Translations under genes and position numbers: made by a program
In this document: positions 26,030-35,374 of the stretch, piece by piece
Layout: the number at the start of each line of letters is the position of its first letter
Position numbering within the stretch: position 1 is the first letter of the stretch
From: an uncultured Clostridium sp.
GTDB lineage: Bacteria > Bacillota > Clostridia > TANB77 > CAG-508
Assembly: GCA_958438515.1 (NCBI GenBank)
Contig: CAUBRZ010000010.1
Span: forward strand, 1 to 49,192
DNA length: 49,192 nt
Direction of reading: 5' to 3'
The notes under the pieces: model-generated
The model's input: the letters and a program-made list of their open reading frames with translations, nothing else
What the model was told of the DNA's origin: nothing
Database searches by the model: none

Positions 26030-27355
26030 ATGAAAAGATTAGAAAAGATAATAACAATAGTAGTTATTATAATAGTATTATTAATAACAATGATTTTGTA
26101 CAACAAATTTCACATAAAACAACAAGAAGCAAGACAAGCAGAAATTGGCGATGAGGGAGAAAAGACAGAGTTAAAAAGTGAATTAGATGATGTAACAGAC
26201 AGAATAAAATTTTTTACAGTAGCAAATTGTGTTCAAAAGTATTTAGACTATTTAAATAAAGAAAATGATAGTTATTATAGAATAGATGAACAAGGTAATA
26301 AAGAATTTATAATTGAACAAAATGAAATAAATGAAAATATATTTCAATTGTTAAGCCAAGAGTATATAAAAGAAAATAAAGTTAGTGTGGAAAAAGTTTT
26401 TAGCTATGTTGATGATATTAGTCAAAAAATTGTATTTATACCAATGAAAATGAAAGTTTTAAGAAATTCAACAGTTGATCAATATGTTGTGTACGGAATA
26501 GAGGAGGACACAAATAATAAATTTATTAGGTATTTATATATAATAATTAACATGGATAACTCAAATTCAACATTTTCTGTTGAGCCAATTAATAAAGAAT
26601 ATAGTGATATAAATCAAATTAGTATAAATAGTAATAATGAAACAATTCAAAAAAATAGTAGTAATACATTTAATAATGAAAAGGTAACATATGAATATAC
26701 TATAAAGAAGTATATGGACTATTACAAAAAACTTGCTTTAGGTACACCTAAAGATGCATATCAATTGTTAGATAAGGAGTATAGACAAAAGAGGTTTGGA
26801 AGTTTAGAAAATTATAACAACTATGTTAAGCAAAATAGGGAAGATATACAAAAATTACAATGTATGAAATATTTGGTAAATAATGAAGCAGAGTATGTTG
26901 AATATGTATGTTTAGATCAATACCAAAATTATTATATTTTTGATGAAGATTCATCAATGAACTTAAGTTTAAAATTAGATGCATATACAATAGAAAGTGA
27001 TAAATTTAAAGATGAATATAATAATTATGATAATAACAAAAAAGTAATGTCAAATGTAGATAAATGGATAAAAATGCTAAACAGTAGAGATTATTCAGCA
27101 GCATATGATGTATTAGATGAAACATTTAAAAACCAAAACTTTGGTTCAAAGGAGAAATTCGAAGAATATATAAAACAAAAGTACCCATTACACTATAAAG
27201 TTGGGTATATGCAAACTTCTGAGGAAAAAGGTATATATAAACAAATAATAGAATTGAGTGATATTACTGGTCAAAGTCAAGAAATAGTTAAATTAACTAT
27301 AATAATGAAACTAAAAGAAGGAACAGATTTCGTGATGTCATTTGGTATAGAATAA
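26030..27355 (+). CDS. Membrane-anchored protein with repeated NTF2-like units (VirB8/TcpC-like candidate)
   Basis: This 441-residue protein has one N-terminal membrane helix (about 6-25) and an extracellular part with three helical units of similar pattern: about 65-105, 227-255 (YMDYYKKLALGTPKDAYQLL) and 345-375 (WIKMLNSRDYSAAYDVLDET), each followed by a beta-rich segment. The same pattern begins the ectodomain of the 21534 product. Two such proteins flanking the hydrolase gene could form the extracellular scaffold of the channel, like VirB8/TcpC; this is inference. The start is ATG after GGGGAAAG, and a terminator follows directly, closing the operon. Confidence 0.6.
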   Translation: MKRLEKIITIVVIIIVLLITMILYNKFHIKQQEARQAEIGDEGEKTELKSELDDVTDRIKFFTVANCVQKYLDYLNKENDSYYRIDEQGNKEFIIEQNEINENIFQLLSQEYIKENKVSVEKVFSYVDDISQKIVFIPMKMKVLRNSTVDQYVVYGIEEDTNNKFIRYLYIIINMDNSNSTFSVEPINKEYSDINQISINSNNETIQKNSSNTFNNEKVTYEYTIKKYMDYYKKLALGTPKDAYQLLDKEYRQKRFGSLENYNNYVKQNREDIQKLQCMKYLVNNEAEYVEYVCLDQYQNYYIFDEDSSMNLSLKLDAYTIESDKFKDEYNNYDNNKKVMSNVDKWIKMLNSRDYSAAYDVLDETFKNQNFGSKEKFEEYIKQKYPLHYKVGYMQTSEEKGIYKQIIELSDITGQSQEIVKLTIIMKLKEGTDFVMSFGIE

Positions 27356-27358
27356 AAA

Positions 27359-27424
27359 TGAAGCCTATCTTATTTAAAATAAGCAACTTATATCACTTAT
27401 TTTAAATATATAGGCTTTTTTTAG
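27359..27424. terminator. Bidirectional terminator closing the T4SS operon
   Basis: AAGCCTAT and ATAGGCTT flank an inner CTTATTTAAAATAAG/CTTATTTTAAATA pairing region, with a T run after it. It serves the convergent gene at 27428 as well. Confidence 0.8.
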
Positions 27425-27427
27425 TTT

Positions 27428-28042
27428 TTATTTAAATAAATTAATAAATGAGTCAACTAAAATCTTAAGCAAGTCATTTTCATTATACGTACTAATAAAA
27501 ATGTTTTTTATGAAAGGAATATGAAAAAGTAAAAACAATATAAGAATAGTAAGAACAATAGAAATAAAGCTTTTAAAATAATCCTTAAAGGATTTTTTAT
27601 ATTTAATTTTATAACCTCTATTTTTTAAATCCTGAATATAAGCATCATAATAAGCTTTTTGTTTAGCATCTTCAATATTTTTTTTATATTCAAGACTTTT
27701 TTCATAATCTATTGCATCATTAGAAATATTATTATAATCACTTTTTATATGATTAAGTTCATTTTTTAAATTCATATTTTCATTTAATAATTCATCAGTA
27801 AGATGTTTGGTTTTAAGTTCGTAATTAGCTAATTGAGCATCATATTCACTTCTTTTCTCCTGATTAGATAAAGTTTCATAAGCCTCATTAATTAATTTTA
27901 GCTTATTTTCATATTGGTCTTTTAACACTTTTTCTTGTAAATCAGGGTGGTACTTTTTTACTAATGTCTTATAAGCTTTTTCGATAATTTCGGGAGAAGC
28001 ATTTTTACTAATTTCTAATATATCATAATAATTTTTATCCAT
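27428..28042 (-). CDS. Membrane-anchored J-domain protein
   Basis: This 204-residue protein starts at the ATG at 28042, 5 bases after GGAGG; an upstream TTG is in frame but lies over the RBS. The N-terminal J domain (about 1-65) begins MDKNYYDILEISKNASPEII and carries the HPD motif (YHPDLQ), so it should stimulate an Hsp70. A coiled-coil-like region (about 75-150) and one C-terminal membrane helix (about 160-180) follow. There is no Gly/Phe-rich or zinc region, so this is a class C J protein, not DnaJ itself. It converges on the T4SS operon; a functional link is not shown. Confidence 0.85.
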   Translation of the reverse strand: MDKNYYDILEISKNASPEIIEKAYKTLVKKYHPDLQEKVLKDQYENKLKLINEAYETLSNQEKRSEYDAQLANYELKTKHLTDELLNENMNLKNELNHIKSDYNNISNDAIDYEKSLEYKKNIEDAKQKAYYDAYIQDLKNRGYKIKYKKSFKDYFKSFISIVLTILILFLLFHIPFIKNIFISTYNENDLLKILVDSFINLFK

Positions 28043-28197
28043 CATATCCTCCAAATTTTTATATTAAATAAGCATAAAAGATTCTTATTTAATATAACAC
28101 AAAAACCAAACATGTTCAACAAGTAAATAACTTCATTTTTACAAACTAAAAGTAGAACAATTAAGAGAATATAGCATAATATAAAACAGGTGATATT

Positions 28198-29061
28198 ATG
28201 AAAAATGGACTATGTTTAGCAGGAGGAGGAGTAAAAGGAGCAGCACATATTGGAGCAATAAAGGCTTTAGAAGAGGAAAATATAAAATTCCAATATATTG
28301 GAGGAACTTCATCAGGAAGTATTGTAGCATGTTTGTATGCATGTGGTTTTACATCAGATGAAATGTATGAGATATTTAAGAAATATTGTAAAAAAATAAA
28401 ATATGTAGATTTAGAAAATATAATAAAACTTATTTTAGGATTAATATTTACAGGAAAAATAACAATCACAGGATTGAATTCTGGCAAACAGATAGAAAAG
28501 TTAATCAATAAAGTATGTAATAAAAAAGAAATATATAACATAAACGATATAAAAATGCCATTAGTAATTCCAAGTGTAGATTTATGCAATGGCGAAGTAG
28601 TTTGTTTTACATCTTGCAGGCATAGAAATGAAATTTCAGATAGTACTATTCTTGTAAATGATGTAGACATAGGAAGAGCTGTAAGGGCCAGTTGTAGTTT
28701 TCCAGTTGTATTTTCTCCATGTGATTATAAGAATATAAAATTAATTGATGGAGGAGTAAGAGAAAATGTGCCATGGAGAGAATTAAAATATCTTGGTGCA
28801 AAAAATATAGTAAATATTGTTTTTGATGAAGAAAGTAATTTGAAATGTAATAAAAATTTAGTAGAAGTGGCAGGAAGGGCAATGAATCTAATGGGAAGAG
28901 AATTGTCAAATTATGAGTTAGATGGAGCAGGATGTATTATTAGAATCAAAAGTAACAAGATAGGTCTATTAGATATGAAAAAAGTTGATGAATTATATAA
29001 ATTAGGATATTATGAAATAAAACGTAATATTTCTAGAATAAAAGAAAGTTTAAGTTATTAG
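28198..29061 (+). CDS. Patatin-like phospholipase
   Basis: This is a predicted serine lipid acyl hydrolase of 287 residues. The oxyanion motif LAGGGVKGAAHIGAI (about 6-20), the nucleophile motif GTSSGS (about 38-43) and the catalytic DGG (about 183-185) are all present. No signal peptide is seen, so it is probably cytoplasmic or membrane-peripheral. The start ATG follows CAGGTGAT. It is divergent from the J-domain gene. Substrate is unknown; relatives include bacterial RssA-like proteins. Confidence 0.9.
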   Translation: MKNGLCLAGGGVKGAAHIGAIKALEEENIKFQYIGGTSSGSIVACLYACGFTSDEMYEIFKKYCKKIKYVDLENIIKLILGLIFTGKITITGLNSGKQIEKLINKVCNKKEIYNINDIKMPLVIPSVDLCNGEVVCFTSCRHRNEISDSTILVNDVDIGRAVRASCSFPVVFSPCDYKNIKLIDGGVRENVPWRELKYLGAKNIVNIVFDEESNLKCNKNLVEVAGRAMNLMGRELSNYELDGAGCIIRIKSNKIGLLDMKKVDELYKLGYYEIKRNISRIKESLSY

Positions 29062-29089
29062 TAATAAATTTAATGTATTTATAAATAAA

Positions 29090-29133
29090 ATATGAGACTA
29101 CAAAAAATTAATGTAGTCTCATAACATTTTTTT
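29090..29133. terminator. Bidirectional terminator between patatin gene and activase gene
   Basis: ATGAGACTACA and TGTAGTCTCAT form a perfect stem, followed by a T run on the plus strand. Confidence 0.8.
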
Positions 29134-29157
29134 GTTTGCTTTAAAAAGTTGTGATAT

Positions 29158-32100
29158 TTAAACAACAGTATTTTTATCTTTTTCTATATCCTCACAGTTT
29201 TCCATATCTAATGCCTTTTTTGCATTTTCCTTAGCATTTAAATTATCTTTTGCAACAGTCATTAAAAGTTTAATACGGTTTGTTTGATTAGATTCACTAG
29301 CACCAGGATCATAATCAACAGGAGAAATATTAGCATTAGGATATTTACTTCTAATAGTTTTTATAACTCCCTTACCAACAACATGATTTGGCAAACAAGC
29401 GAAAGGTTGAACACAAATAATATTTGGAATATCGTTTTCAATATATTCTATCATTTCAGCAGTTAAGAACCAACCTTCACCAGTTTGATTTCCGATAGAT
29501 AAAACATCTTTTACTTTATCCTCTAGATGCCAAATATCACATGGTTGTAAATAATCTTTTTTAGAATTAGATAAGGCAATTTTTACATCTTTTTCTAAAA
29601 TATCAATTAATTTAATTGCTGCTTTCATTATCTTAGAAGATGTTTTATTTATATTTAATAAACTATTGAAAGTAATTTTATGAGTACACATAAATTTAGC
29701 AAATCCCATAAAATCAGGTAATATAACCTCAGCACCCTCTTTTTCTAAGATATCTGCTACATAATTATTTCCAAAAGGATGATATTTAATTAAAACTTCT
29801 CCAACAATCCCAACTTTAGGCTTTTTAACAGAAGTATCTAATTCAATTTTTTCAAAATCATTGACAATATCATAAATACTTTGTTTGAATTCCTTATTAG
29901 ATGATTTTTCTAGTAATTTTTTGCATTTGTCCATCCATTTATCAAATAAAGCCTGTGTCTCACCTTTATTTACTTCATAAGCTCTATTTTTAGTTAGCAT
30001 TTTTTGTAATAAATCTCCATAAACAACCATTTTTAATAATTTGTCCATCATAGGAACTGTTAATTTAAATCCTGGCATTTTTTCCATACCAACTATATTA
30101 AAAGATACAACAGGAATATTACTAAAGCCAGCGTCTTTTAAAGCCTTACGAATAAATCCTATATAGTTTGTTGCTCTACATCCACCACCTGTTTGAGACA
30201 TGATCAAAGCTGTTTTATTTATATCATATTTTCCAGATTGTAATGCTTCAATCATTTGACCTGTAACTAAGATAGAAGGATAGCATGCATCATTATTTAC
30301 ATATTTTAATCCTGTTTCAACAGTTTTTGGAGTACACTGTCTTAATAATTCCATATGATATCCACAAGAGTTTACAGCAGTTTCTAATAATTCAAAGTGA
30401 ATTGGTGCCATCTGAGGAATAAGAATTGTATAATCTTTTCTCATTTCCTTAGTAAATATCTTTTTCTTAATACCATAATCTCCTGTATTATCAATTTTGT
30501 CATGATTTTCTTGTTCACGTTTTTTCATACTAGCAATAAGTGAACGTATACGAATACGCACAGCACCTAAGTTATTTACTTCATCAATTTTTATTAAAGT
30601 ATACATCTTATCAAAACTTGATAAAATTTCCTCTACTTGATCAGTTGTTACAGCATCAACACCACAACCAAAAGAATTTAATTGGACTAATTCTAAGCAT
30701 TCATGTTTTCCGACAAAGTCTGCTGCTGCATATAATCTTGCATGATAAACCCATTGATCAACAACCCTTAGAGGACGTTTTGCCTCAGTTTTATCAGCTA
30801 CACTGTCTTCTGTTAAAACAGCTAATCCTAAAGATGTTATTAAAGTGTCAATACCATGATTAATCTCAGGATCTATATGATATGGACGACCTGCTAAAAC
30901 TATACCTTTAAGATTGTTTTCTTCAAGATATTGAACAGTTTGTTTTCCTTTGTCTTTTATATCTTGTTTACATTTTTGATACTCTGTTTCAGCCTTATCA
31001 GCAGCTTCTAATAATTCTGTTTTTGTAAAATTATATTCTTTAAATTCTTCTAATTCCAATATCTTTTTTACAAGATTTTTCTTTTCAAAAGGTAAGAAAG
31101 AATTAATAAATTTAATATTATCATTATTTAGACCTTCTACATTATTTTTTAAAACTTCTGAATAAGAAATAACAATAGGGCAATTATAATGATTATCTGC
31201 TTTATCATATTCTTTTCTAGAATATGGAATACAAGGATAAAAGATTGTTGTAATTCCTTGTTCTAATAAACTTTCAATATGTCCGTGAGAAAGTTTTGCA
31301 GGATAACAAACTGATTCAGAAGGCATAGATTCCATACCTTTTTCATATGTACTACGTTTGCTTTTTTCAGATAATACTACTCTAAATCCTAAGTTAGTCA
31401 AAAAGGTAAACCAAAAAGGATAGTCTTCATACATATTTAAAACTCTAGGAATACCTATAGTTCCTCTAGGTGCAAATTGCTCTTCTAAAGGTTTGTAATT
31501 AAAGATTCTTTCATATTTATATTGTACTAAGTTGGGTAATTGTTTAGATTTTGTAATAACTCCAGCACCTTTTTCACAACGATTTCCTGAGATATGTATT
31601 TGTCCATTACTAAATTTATTAATTGTTAATTTACAGTGGTTTTCGCAATTATTACAACGTGTATGAGTTACTTTAATTTCTAAATTATCTAATTCATCAT
31701 TTTTTAATATATTTGAAGAATATTCCATATCTAAATTAGATTCATATTGTTCTTTTGAAAGTAATGCCATACCATATGCACCCATAAGACCTGCGATATC
31801 TGGTCTTACTACATCTTTTCCTACAATTAATTCAAAAGCTCTTAGTACAGCATCATTATAAAAAGTACCACCTTGTACAACAATATGATTTCCAAGAGTT
31901 TCAACATCTCTTACTTTCATTACTTTTTGAATTGCATTTTTAATAACTGAATATGAAAGACCACTAGAGATATCTCCTACTGAATATCCTTCTTTTTGAG
32001 CTTGTTTGATTTTAGAATTCATAAATACTGTACATCTAGAACCTAAATCAACTGGAGTTCTAGAATTAATAGCTTCCTTAACAAATTCAGATATTTCGAT

Positions 32101-33483
32101 ATTTAAACTTTTTGCAAATGTTTCAATAAAAGAACCACAACCAGAAGAACATGCTTCATTTAGCATAATATTATCTATTGACCCATTCTTCATTCTAATA
32201 TATTTCATATCTTGGCCACCAATGTCTACAATACTTGTGACATTAGGCTCAAATTTTTTAGCAGCTGTATAATGAGCAATTGTTTCGATTTCATTTAAAT
32301 CTACATTTAAAGCAGTTTGAATAAGCTTTTCTCCATAACCTGTAACACCACTATAACGTAAGATGGCTTTTTTAGGTAATTCAGAATATAACTGTTTAAG
32401 CATATTCATAACACTTCTTAATGGATTACCTTGATTACTTCCATATAAAGAGTAAAGTAGATTTCCTTCATTATCAATAAGTACTAATTTTGTTGTTGTT
32501 GAACCAGCATCTATTCCTAAATAACAGTCACCTTCATATGTTTTAAGATCTTTTCTTGAAACAGTATCTTTTGAATGTCTTTGTTTAAAATCTTCATAAT
32601 CTTTGTTAGTTCTAAATAAAGGCTCTAAAGGTTTAGAAGTATTATCATGAGAAATTTTTAAATTTTCTATTTTTTTGGCTAATTCATCAGGAGTAATAAC
32701 ATTAGTACCTAATGAATCTAAAGCAGCACCCTTTGCGACAAGTAAGTGGGCTTCTTCAGGTACGATTACTTCATCATCACTTAAATTTAAAGTTTCAATA
32801 AATCTTGTACGTAGTTCAGACAAGTAATTTAAAGGACCTCCTAAAAATGCAACATTACCTCTAATTGGTCTACCACATGCAAGGCCACTTATTGTTTGAT
32901 TAACAACTGCTTGAAAGATTGAAGCTGCAATATCTTCTTTAGCAGCACCTTCATTTATTAAAGGCTGAATATCAGTCTTAGCAAAGACACCACAACGAGA
33001 AGCAATTGGATAAATAATTTTATAATTTTTTGCAAGTTCATTTAAACCAGCTGTATCTGTATGTAGTAATGATGCCATTTGGTCTAAAAATGCTCCTGTA
33101 CCACCAGCGCATGTTCCATTCATACGTTGTTCAATTGATTGATCAAAATATATAATTTTTGCATCTTCACCACCTAATTCAATTACAACATCTGTTTTTG
33201 GAATATATTTTTCAACAGCACGTTTACAAGAAACAACTTCTTGTATAAAGTCTACTCCTAAGAATTTAGCAGCTGACATTGCTCCAGAACCAGTAAGTGC
33301 TAATGTAAAGGAATTAGAAGGATATTTCAATAATAAACTTTCTAATACATTACATACTGTATTTTTAGTATCTGAAAAGTGTCGTTGATAATTTTTATAT
33401 ATAGTATTTCTGTTTTCATCCATTACGATAATTTTAACTGTTGTTGAACCAACATCTAGTCCAACATGTAATATTTCACTCAT
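29158..33483 (-). CDS. Giant acyl-CoA dehydratase activase-related protein (two ASKHA domains plus HgdB-like region)
   Basis: The product is 1441 residues from ATG 33483, 8 bases after AAAGGAG; the upstream in-frame extension lacks an RBS. There are two BcrA/BadF/HgdC-type ATPase domains (about 5-260, LHVGLDVGSTTVKIIV; about 320-590, LGIDAGSTTTKLVLID). Each has the Cys-containing cluster motif of activators (NGTCAGGTGAFLDQM and EACSSGCGSFIETF). They are followed by a DUF2229-like region and a C-terminal 2-hydroxyacyl-CoA dehydratase-like region with many Cys. Activases of this group use ATP to drive one-electron transfer from a [4Fe-4S] cluster. The substrate of these long fused forms is not established. 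The gene stands alone behind its own promoter. Confidence 0.88.
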   Translation of the reverse strand: MSEILHVGLDVGSTTVKIIVMDENRNTIYKNYQRHFSDTKNTVCNVLESLLLKYPSNSFTLALTGSGAMSAAKFLGVDFIQEVVSCKRAVEKYIPKTDVVIELGGEDAKIIYFDQSIEQRMNGTCAGGTGAFLDQMASLLHTDTAGLNELAKNYKIIYPIASRCGVFAKTDIQPLINEGAAKEDIAASIFQAVVNQTISGLACGRPIRGNVAFLGGPLNYLSELRTRFIETLNLSDDEVIVPEEAHLLVAKGAALDSLGTNVITPDELAKKIENLKISHDNTSKPLEPLFRTNKDYEDFKQRHSKDTVSRKDLKTYEGDCYLGIDAGSTTTKLVLIDNEGNLLYSLYGSNQGNPLRSVMNMLKQLYSELPKKAILRYSGVTGYGEKLIQTALNVDLNEIETIAHYTAAKKFEPNVTSIVDIGGQDMKYIRMKNGSIDNIMLNEACSSGCGSFIETFAKSLNIEISEFVKEAINSRTPVDLGSRCTVFMNSKIKQAQKEGYSVGDISSGLSYSVIKNAIQKVMKVRDVETLGNHIVVQGGTFYNDAVLRAFELIVGKDVVRPDIAGLMGAYGMALLSKEQYESNLDMEYSSNILKNDELDNLEIKVTHTRCNNCENHCKLTINKFSNGQIHISGNRCEKGAGVITKSKQLPNLVQYKYERIFNYKPLEEQFAPRGTIGIPRVLNMYEDYPFWFTFLTNLGFRVVLSEKSKRSTYEKGMESMPSESVCYPAKLSHGHIESLLEQGITTIFYPCIPYSRKEYDKADNHYNCPIVISYSEVLKNNVEGLNNDNIKFINSFLPFEKKNLVKKILELEEFKEYNFTKTELLEAADKAETEYQKCKQDIKDKGKQTVQYLEENNLKGIVLAGRPYHIDPEINHGIDTLITSLGLAVLTEDSVADKTEAKRPLRVVDQWVYHARLYAAADFVGKHECLELVQLNSFGCGVDAVTTDQVEEILSSFDKMYTLIKIDEVNNLGAVRIRIRSLIASMKKREQENHDKIDNTGDYGIKKKIFTKEMRKDYTILIPQMAPIHFELLETAVNSCGYHMELLRQCTPKTVETGLKYVNNDACYPSILVTGQMIEALQSGKYDINKTALIMSQTGGGCRATNYIGFIRKALKDAGFSNIPVVSFNIVGMEKMPGFKLTVPMMDKLLKMVVYGDLLQKMLTKNRAYEVNKGETQALFDKWMDKCKKLLEKSSNKEFKQSIYDIVNDFEKIELDTSVKKPKVGIVGEVLIKYHPFGNNYVADILEKEGAEVILPDFMGFAKFMCTHKITFNSLLNINKTSSKIMKAAIKLIDILEKDVKIALSNSKKDYLQPCDIWHLEDKVKDVLSIGNQTGEGWFLTAEMIEYIENDIPNIICVQPFACLPNHVVGKGVIKTIRSKYPNANISPVDYDPGASESNQTNRIKLLMTVAKDNLNAKENAKKALDMENCEDIEKDKNTVV

Positions 33484-33532
33484 GACAAAATCTCCTTTTT
33501 TGTATATAAAATTTATGCTATTAAACACCTTA

Positions 33533-33561
33533 ATTTTATACGGAAAAAGGCTTTTTGTCAA
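33533..33561 (-). promoter_or_regulatory. Promoter of the activase gene
   Basis: Read on the minus strand: TTGACA (33561-33556), 17-base spacer, TAAAAT (33538-33533), about 50 bases before the ATG. Confidence 0.75.
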
Positions 33562-33783
33562 ATGGAAAATGCTGGTATATAATTATTAAGTTATTTTAAT
33601 ATTAATTTAGTAATTTCAATAATTTATTTAATAGTAATTTTTTTATTTATAAGAAAAAATTTATAGTATATTTGACAAATGTAAAAAGTTTTTATTTTAT
33701 ATAATTAAATTCTAATAAAGTTCTAAAACGGACAAACAAATAATAAGATTAATAATAAATAAACAAAGACAAGGAGGACAAAA

Positions 33784-34326
33784 ATGAAAAACAAAAAAAT
33801 AGTAATCATTTTTACAGTAATATTAATACTTATATTATTAGGAGGATATTTTGCAATAAAATATGCAAAACAAAAACAAGAAAAGGAAAATAAAGTAGAT
33901 GAATATACACCACAAGAAGAAATATCAGAAGAACAATTAAGACAGACAATAGTTAGTTTATACTTTCCATCTAAAGAAACAAAAGAATTAATTCCAGAAG
34001 CAAGACTTGTAGATATCAAAGAAATTATAAATGATCCATATGACAAATTGGTTGTACTATTAATAGAAGGACCAAAAAGCGAGAAAGAAGAATCTGTGAT
34101 TCCAAAAGAGACAAAACTATTAAAAAGTTATATGGAAGATGATTGTGTAACATTAGATTTTTCACAAGAATTTTTAAATTACGACAAAACAAATGAAAAA
34201 ACAAAAGAAAATATGGTAAATAGTATTGTAAATACTTTAACACAACTAACAGAAGTAAATAAAGTGAAAATTTTAATTGAGGGGAACCAAAATAACGAAT
34301 TCAACGAAACATACACAAAAAAGTAA
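33784..34326 (+). CDS. GerMN domain protein
   Basis: This 180-residue protein has an N-terminal membrane helix (about 7-26), a short charged linker, and a GerMN domain (about 55-175; VSLYFPSKETKELIPEAR, CVTLDFSQEFLN, VNSIVNTLTQL). GerMN domains occur in the sporulation/germination protein GerM and related exported proteins. There is no lipobox cysteine, so it is held by the helix. Strong RBS AAGGAGG. The 300 bases upstream hold the divergent activase promoter and an A+T-rich leader. Whether it acts in sporulation here is inference. Confidence 0.85.
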   Translation: MKNKKIVIIFTVILILILLGGYFAIKYAKQKQEKENKVDEYTPQEEISEEQLRQTIVSLYFPSKETKELIPEARLVDIKEIINDPYDKLVVLLIEGPKSEKEESVIPKETKLLKSYMEDDCVTLDFSQEFLNYDKTNEKTKENMVNSIVNTLTQLTEVNKVKILIEGNQNNEFNETYTKK

Positions 34327-34333
34327 AATAAAA

Positions 34334-34492
34334 TTATTTAAATAATTTATATATTTTTATATAATGAGCAAATTTATTAAAATTATTTAAAAAATATTCT
34401 ACTTCATTTAATGATTTCATTGTATTTTTTTTATAAGATTTAAAAGATTTTTTAGGAGGTGATTTCTTTTCACCTCTATTATTTTGTTCCAC
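34334..34492 (-). CDS. Small basic protein of unknown function
   Basis: This 52-residue reading frame starts at GTG 34492 behind GGGGTGAT, an RBS type repeated at other genes here (for example AGAGGTGAT at 13440), with TATAAT about 40 bases upstream. It is Lys/Ser-rich (GEKKSPPKKSFKSYKK) with a hydrophobic/aromatic C-terminus (LNEVEYFLNNFNKFAHYIKI). A longer in-frame version from 34609 lacks an RBS and would cover the promoter, so I chose the short form. I do not recognise the family. It could be a small spore or membrane-associated protein, but nothing shows this directly. Confidence 0.55.
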   Translation of the reverse strand: MEQNNRGEKKSPPKKSFKSYKKNTMKSLNEVEYFLNNFNKFAHYIKIYKLFK

Positions 34493-34611
34493 AATATCAC
34501 CCCATATAAATAAACATATAATTTTTGATTTTTTGGCTATTTTATTATATAATATGTAAAAAGTTTTTGACTGTTCTAAAAAATAAAAGATAATAAGAAA
34601 AGGAATCAAAT

Positions 34612-35355
34612 ATGGATAAAATATTAAAAGAAAATGAGAGAATTGATGATTTAGAATTTAAAAATTTAAAAATAATACAAAATAAAAATGGCTTTTGTTT
34701 TGGAATAGATAGTATACTTTTATCAGATTTTGCAAAAAACATAAAAAAAGATTGTAAAGTTCTGGATTTAGGAACAGGAACTGGAATTATTTCCATATTA
34801 CTATGTGGAAAAACAAGGCTAAAAAAAATAGTTGGGGTAGAAATACAAAGTGAAGTAGCAAAAATGGCTAATAGAAGCATAAAGATAAATAATTTAGAAG
34901 ATAAATTTGAAATAGTAAATGATAATATTTTAAATCTAAATAATATATATCAAAAAGGAACATTTGATGTTATTGTTACTAATCCACCATATAAAAAAGA
35001 AAATACAGGAATAATAAATGAAAGCAAAACTAAGGAATTGTCAAGGCATGAAATAACAGCTAATTTAGAAAATTTTATAAGCATATCCAAAGATATGCTA
35101 AAAGATAAAGGTGAATTTTATATGGTTCATAGACCAGAGAGATTGGTTGATATTTTAAGTATAATGAGAAAATATAAGATAGAGCCTAAAATATTAAGAA
35201 TGGTTTATTCAAATGTAAATAAAGAGCCTAATTTAATTTTAATTAAAGGAGTAAAAAATGCTAGGCCATTTTTAAAAATTGAAAAAAATTTATATATATA
35301 TAATGAAAAAGGAGAATATACAAAAGAAATATTAAAGATATATAATAAAATCTAA
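34612..35355 (+). CDS. tRNA1(Val) N6-adenine methyltransferase-like protein (TrmN6/YabB)
   Basis: This is a SAM-dependent methyltransferase of 247 residues. Motif I LDLGTGTGIISILL (about 46-59), an acidic residue after motif II (VGVEIQ), and the adenine N6-type catalytic motif TNPPY (about 123-127) are seen. The N-terminus DDLEFKNLKIIQNKNGFCFG is typical of YabB/TrmN6 proteins, which modify A37 of tRNA1(Val) in E. coli. rsmI follows after 19 bases, the arrangement found in Firmicutes. Confidence 0.88.
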   Translation: MDKILKENERIDDLEFKNLKIIQNKNGFCFGIDSILLSDFAKNIKKDCKVLDLGTGTGIISILLCGKTRLKKIVGVEIQSEVAKMANRSIKINNLEDKFEIVNDNILNLNNIYQKGTFDVIVTNPPYKKENTGIINESKTKELSRHEITANLENFISISKDMLKDKGEFYMVHRPERLVDILSIMRKYKIEPKILRMVYSNVNKEPNLILIKGVKNARPFLKIEKNLYIYNEKGEYTKEILKIYNKI

Positions 35356-35374
35356 TAATAAAAAGGAGATTCAA

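Noticed and set aside
34493..34609. N-terminal extension of the small protein at 34334-34492
   Set aside because: TTG start without RBS; the region contains a likely promoter for the shorter form.
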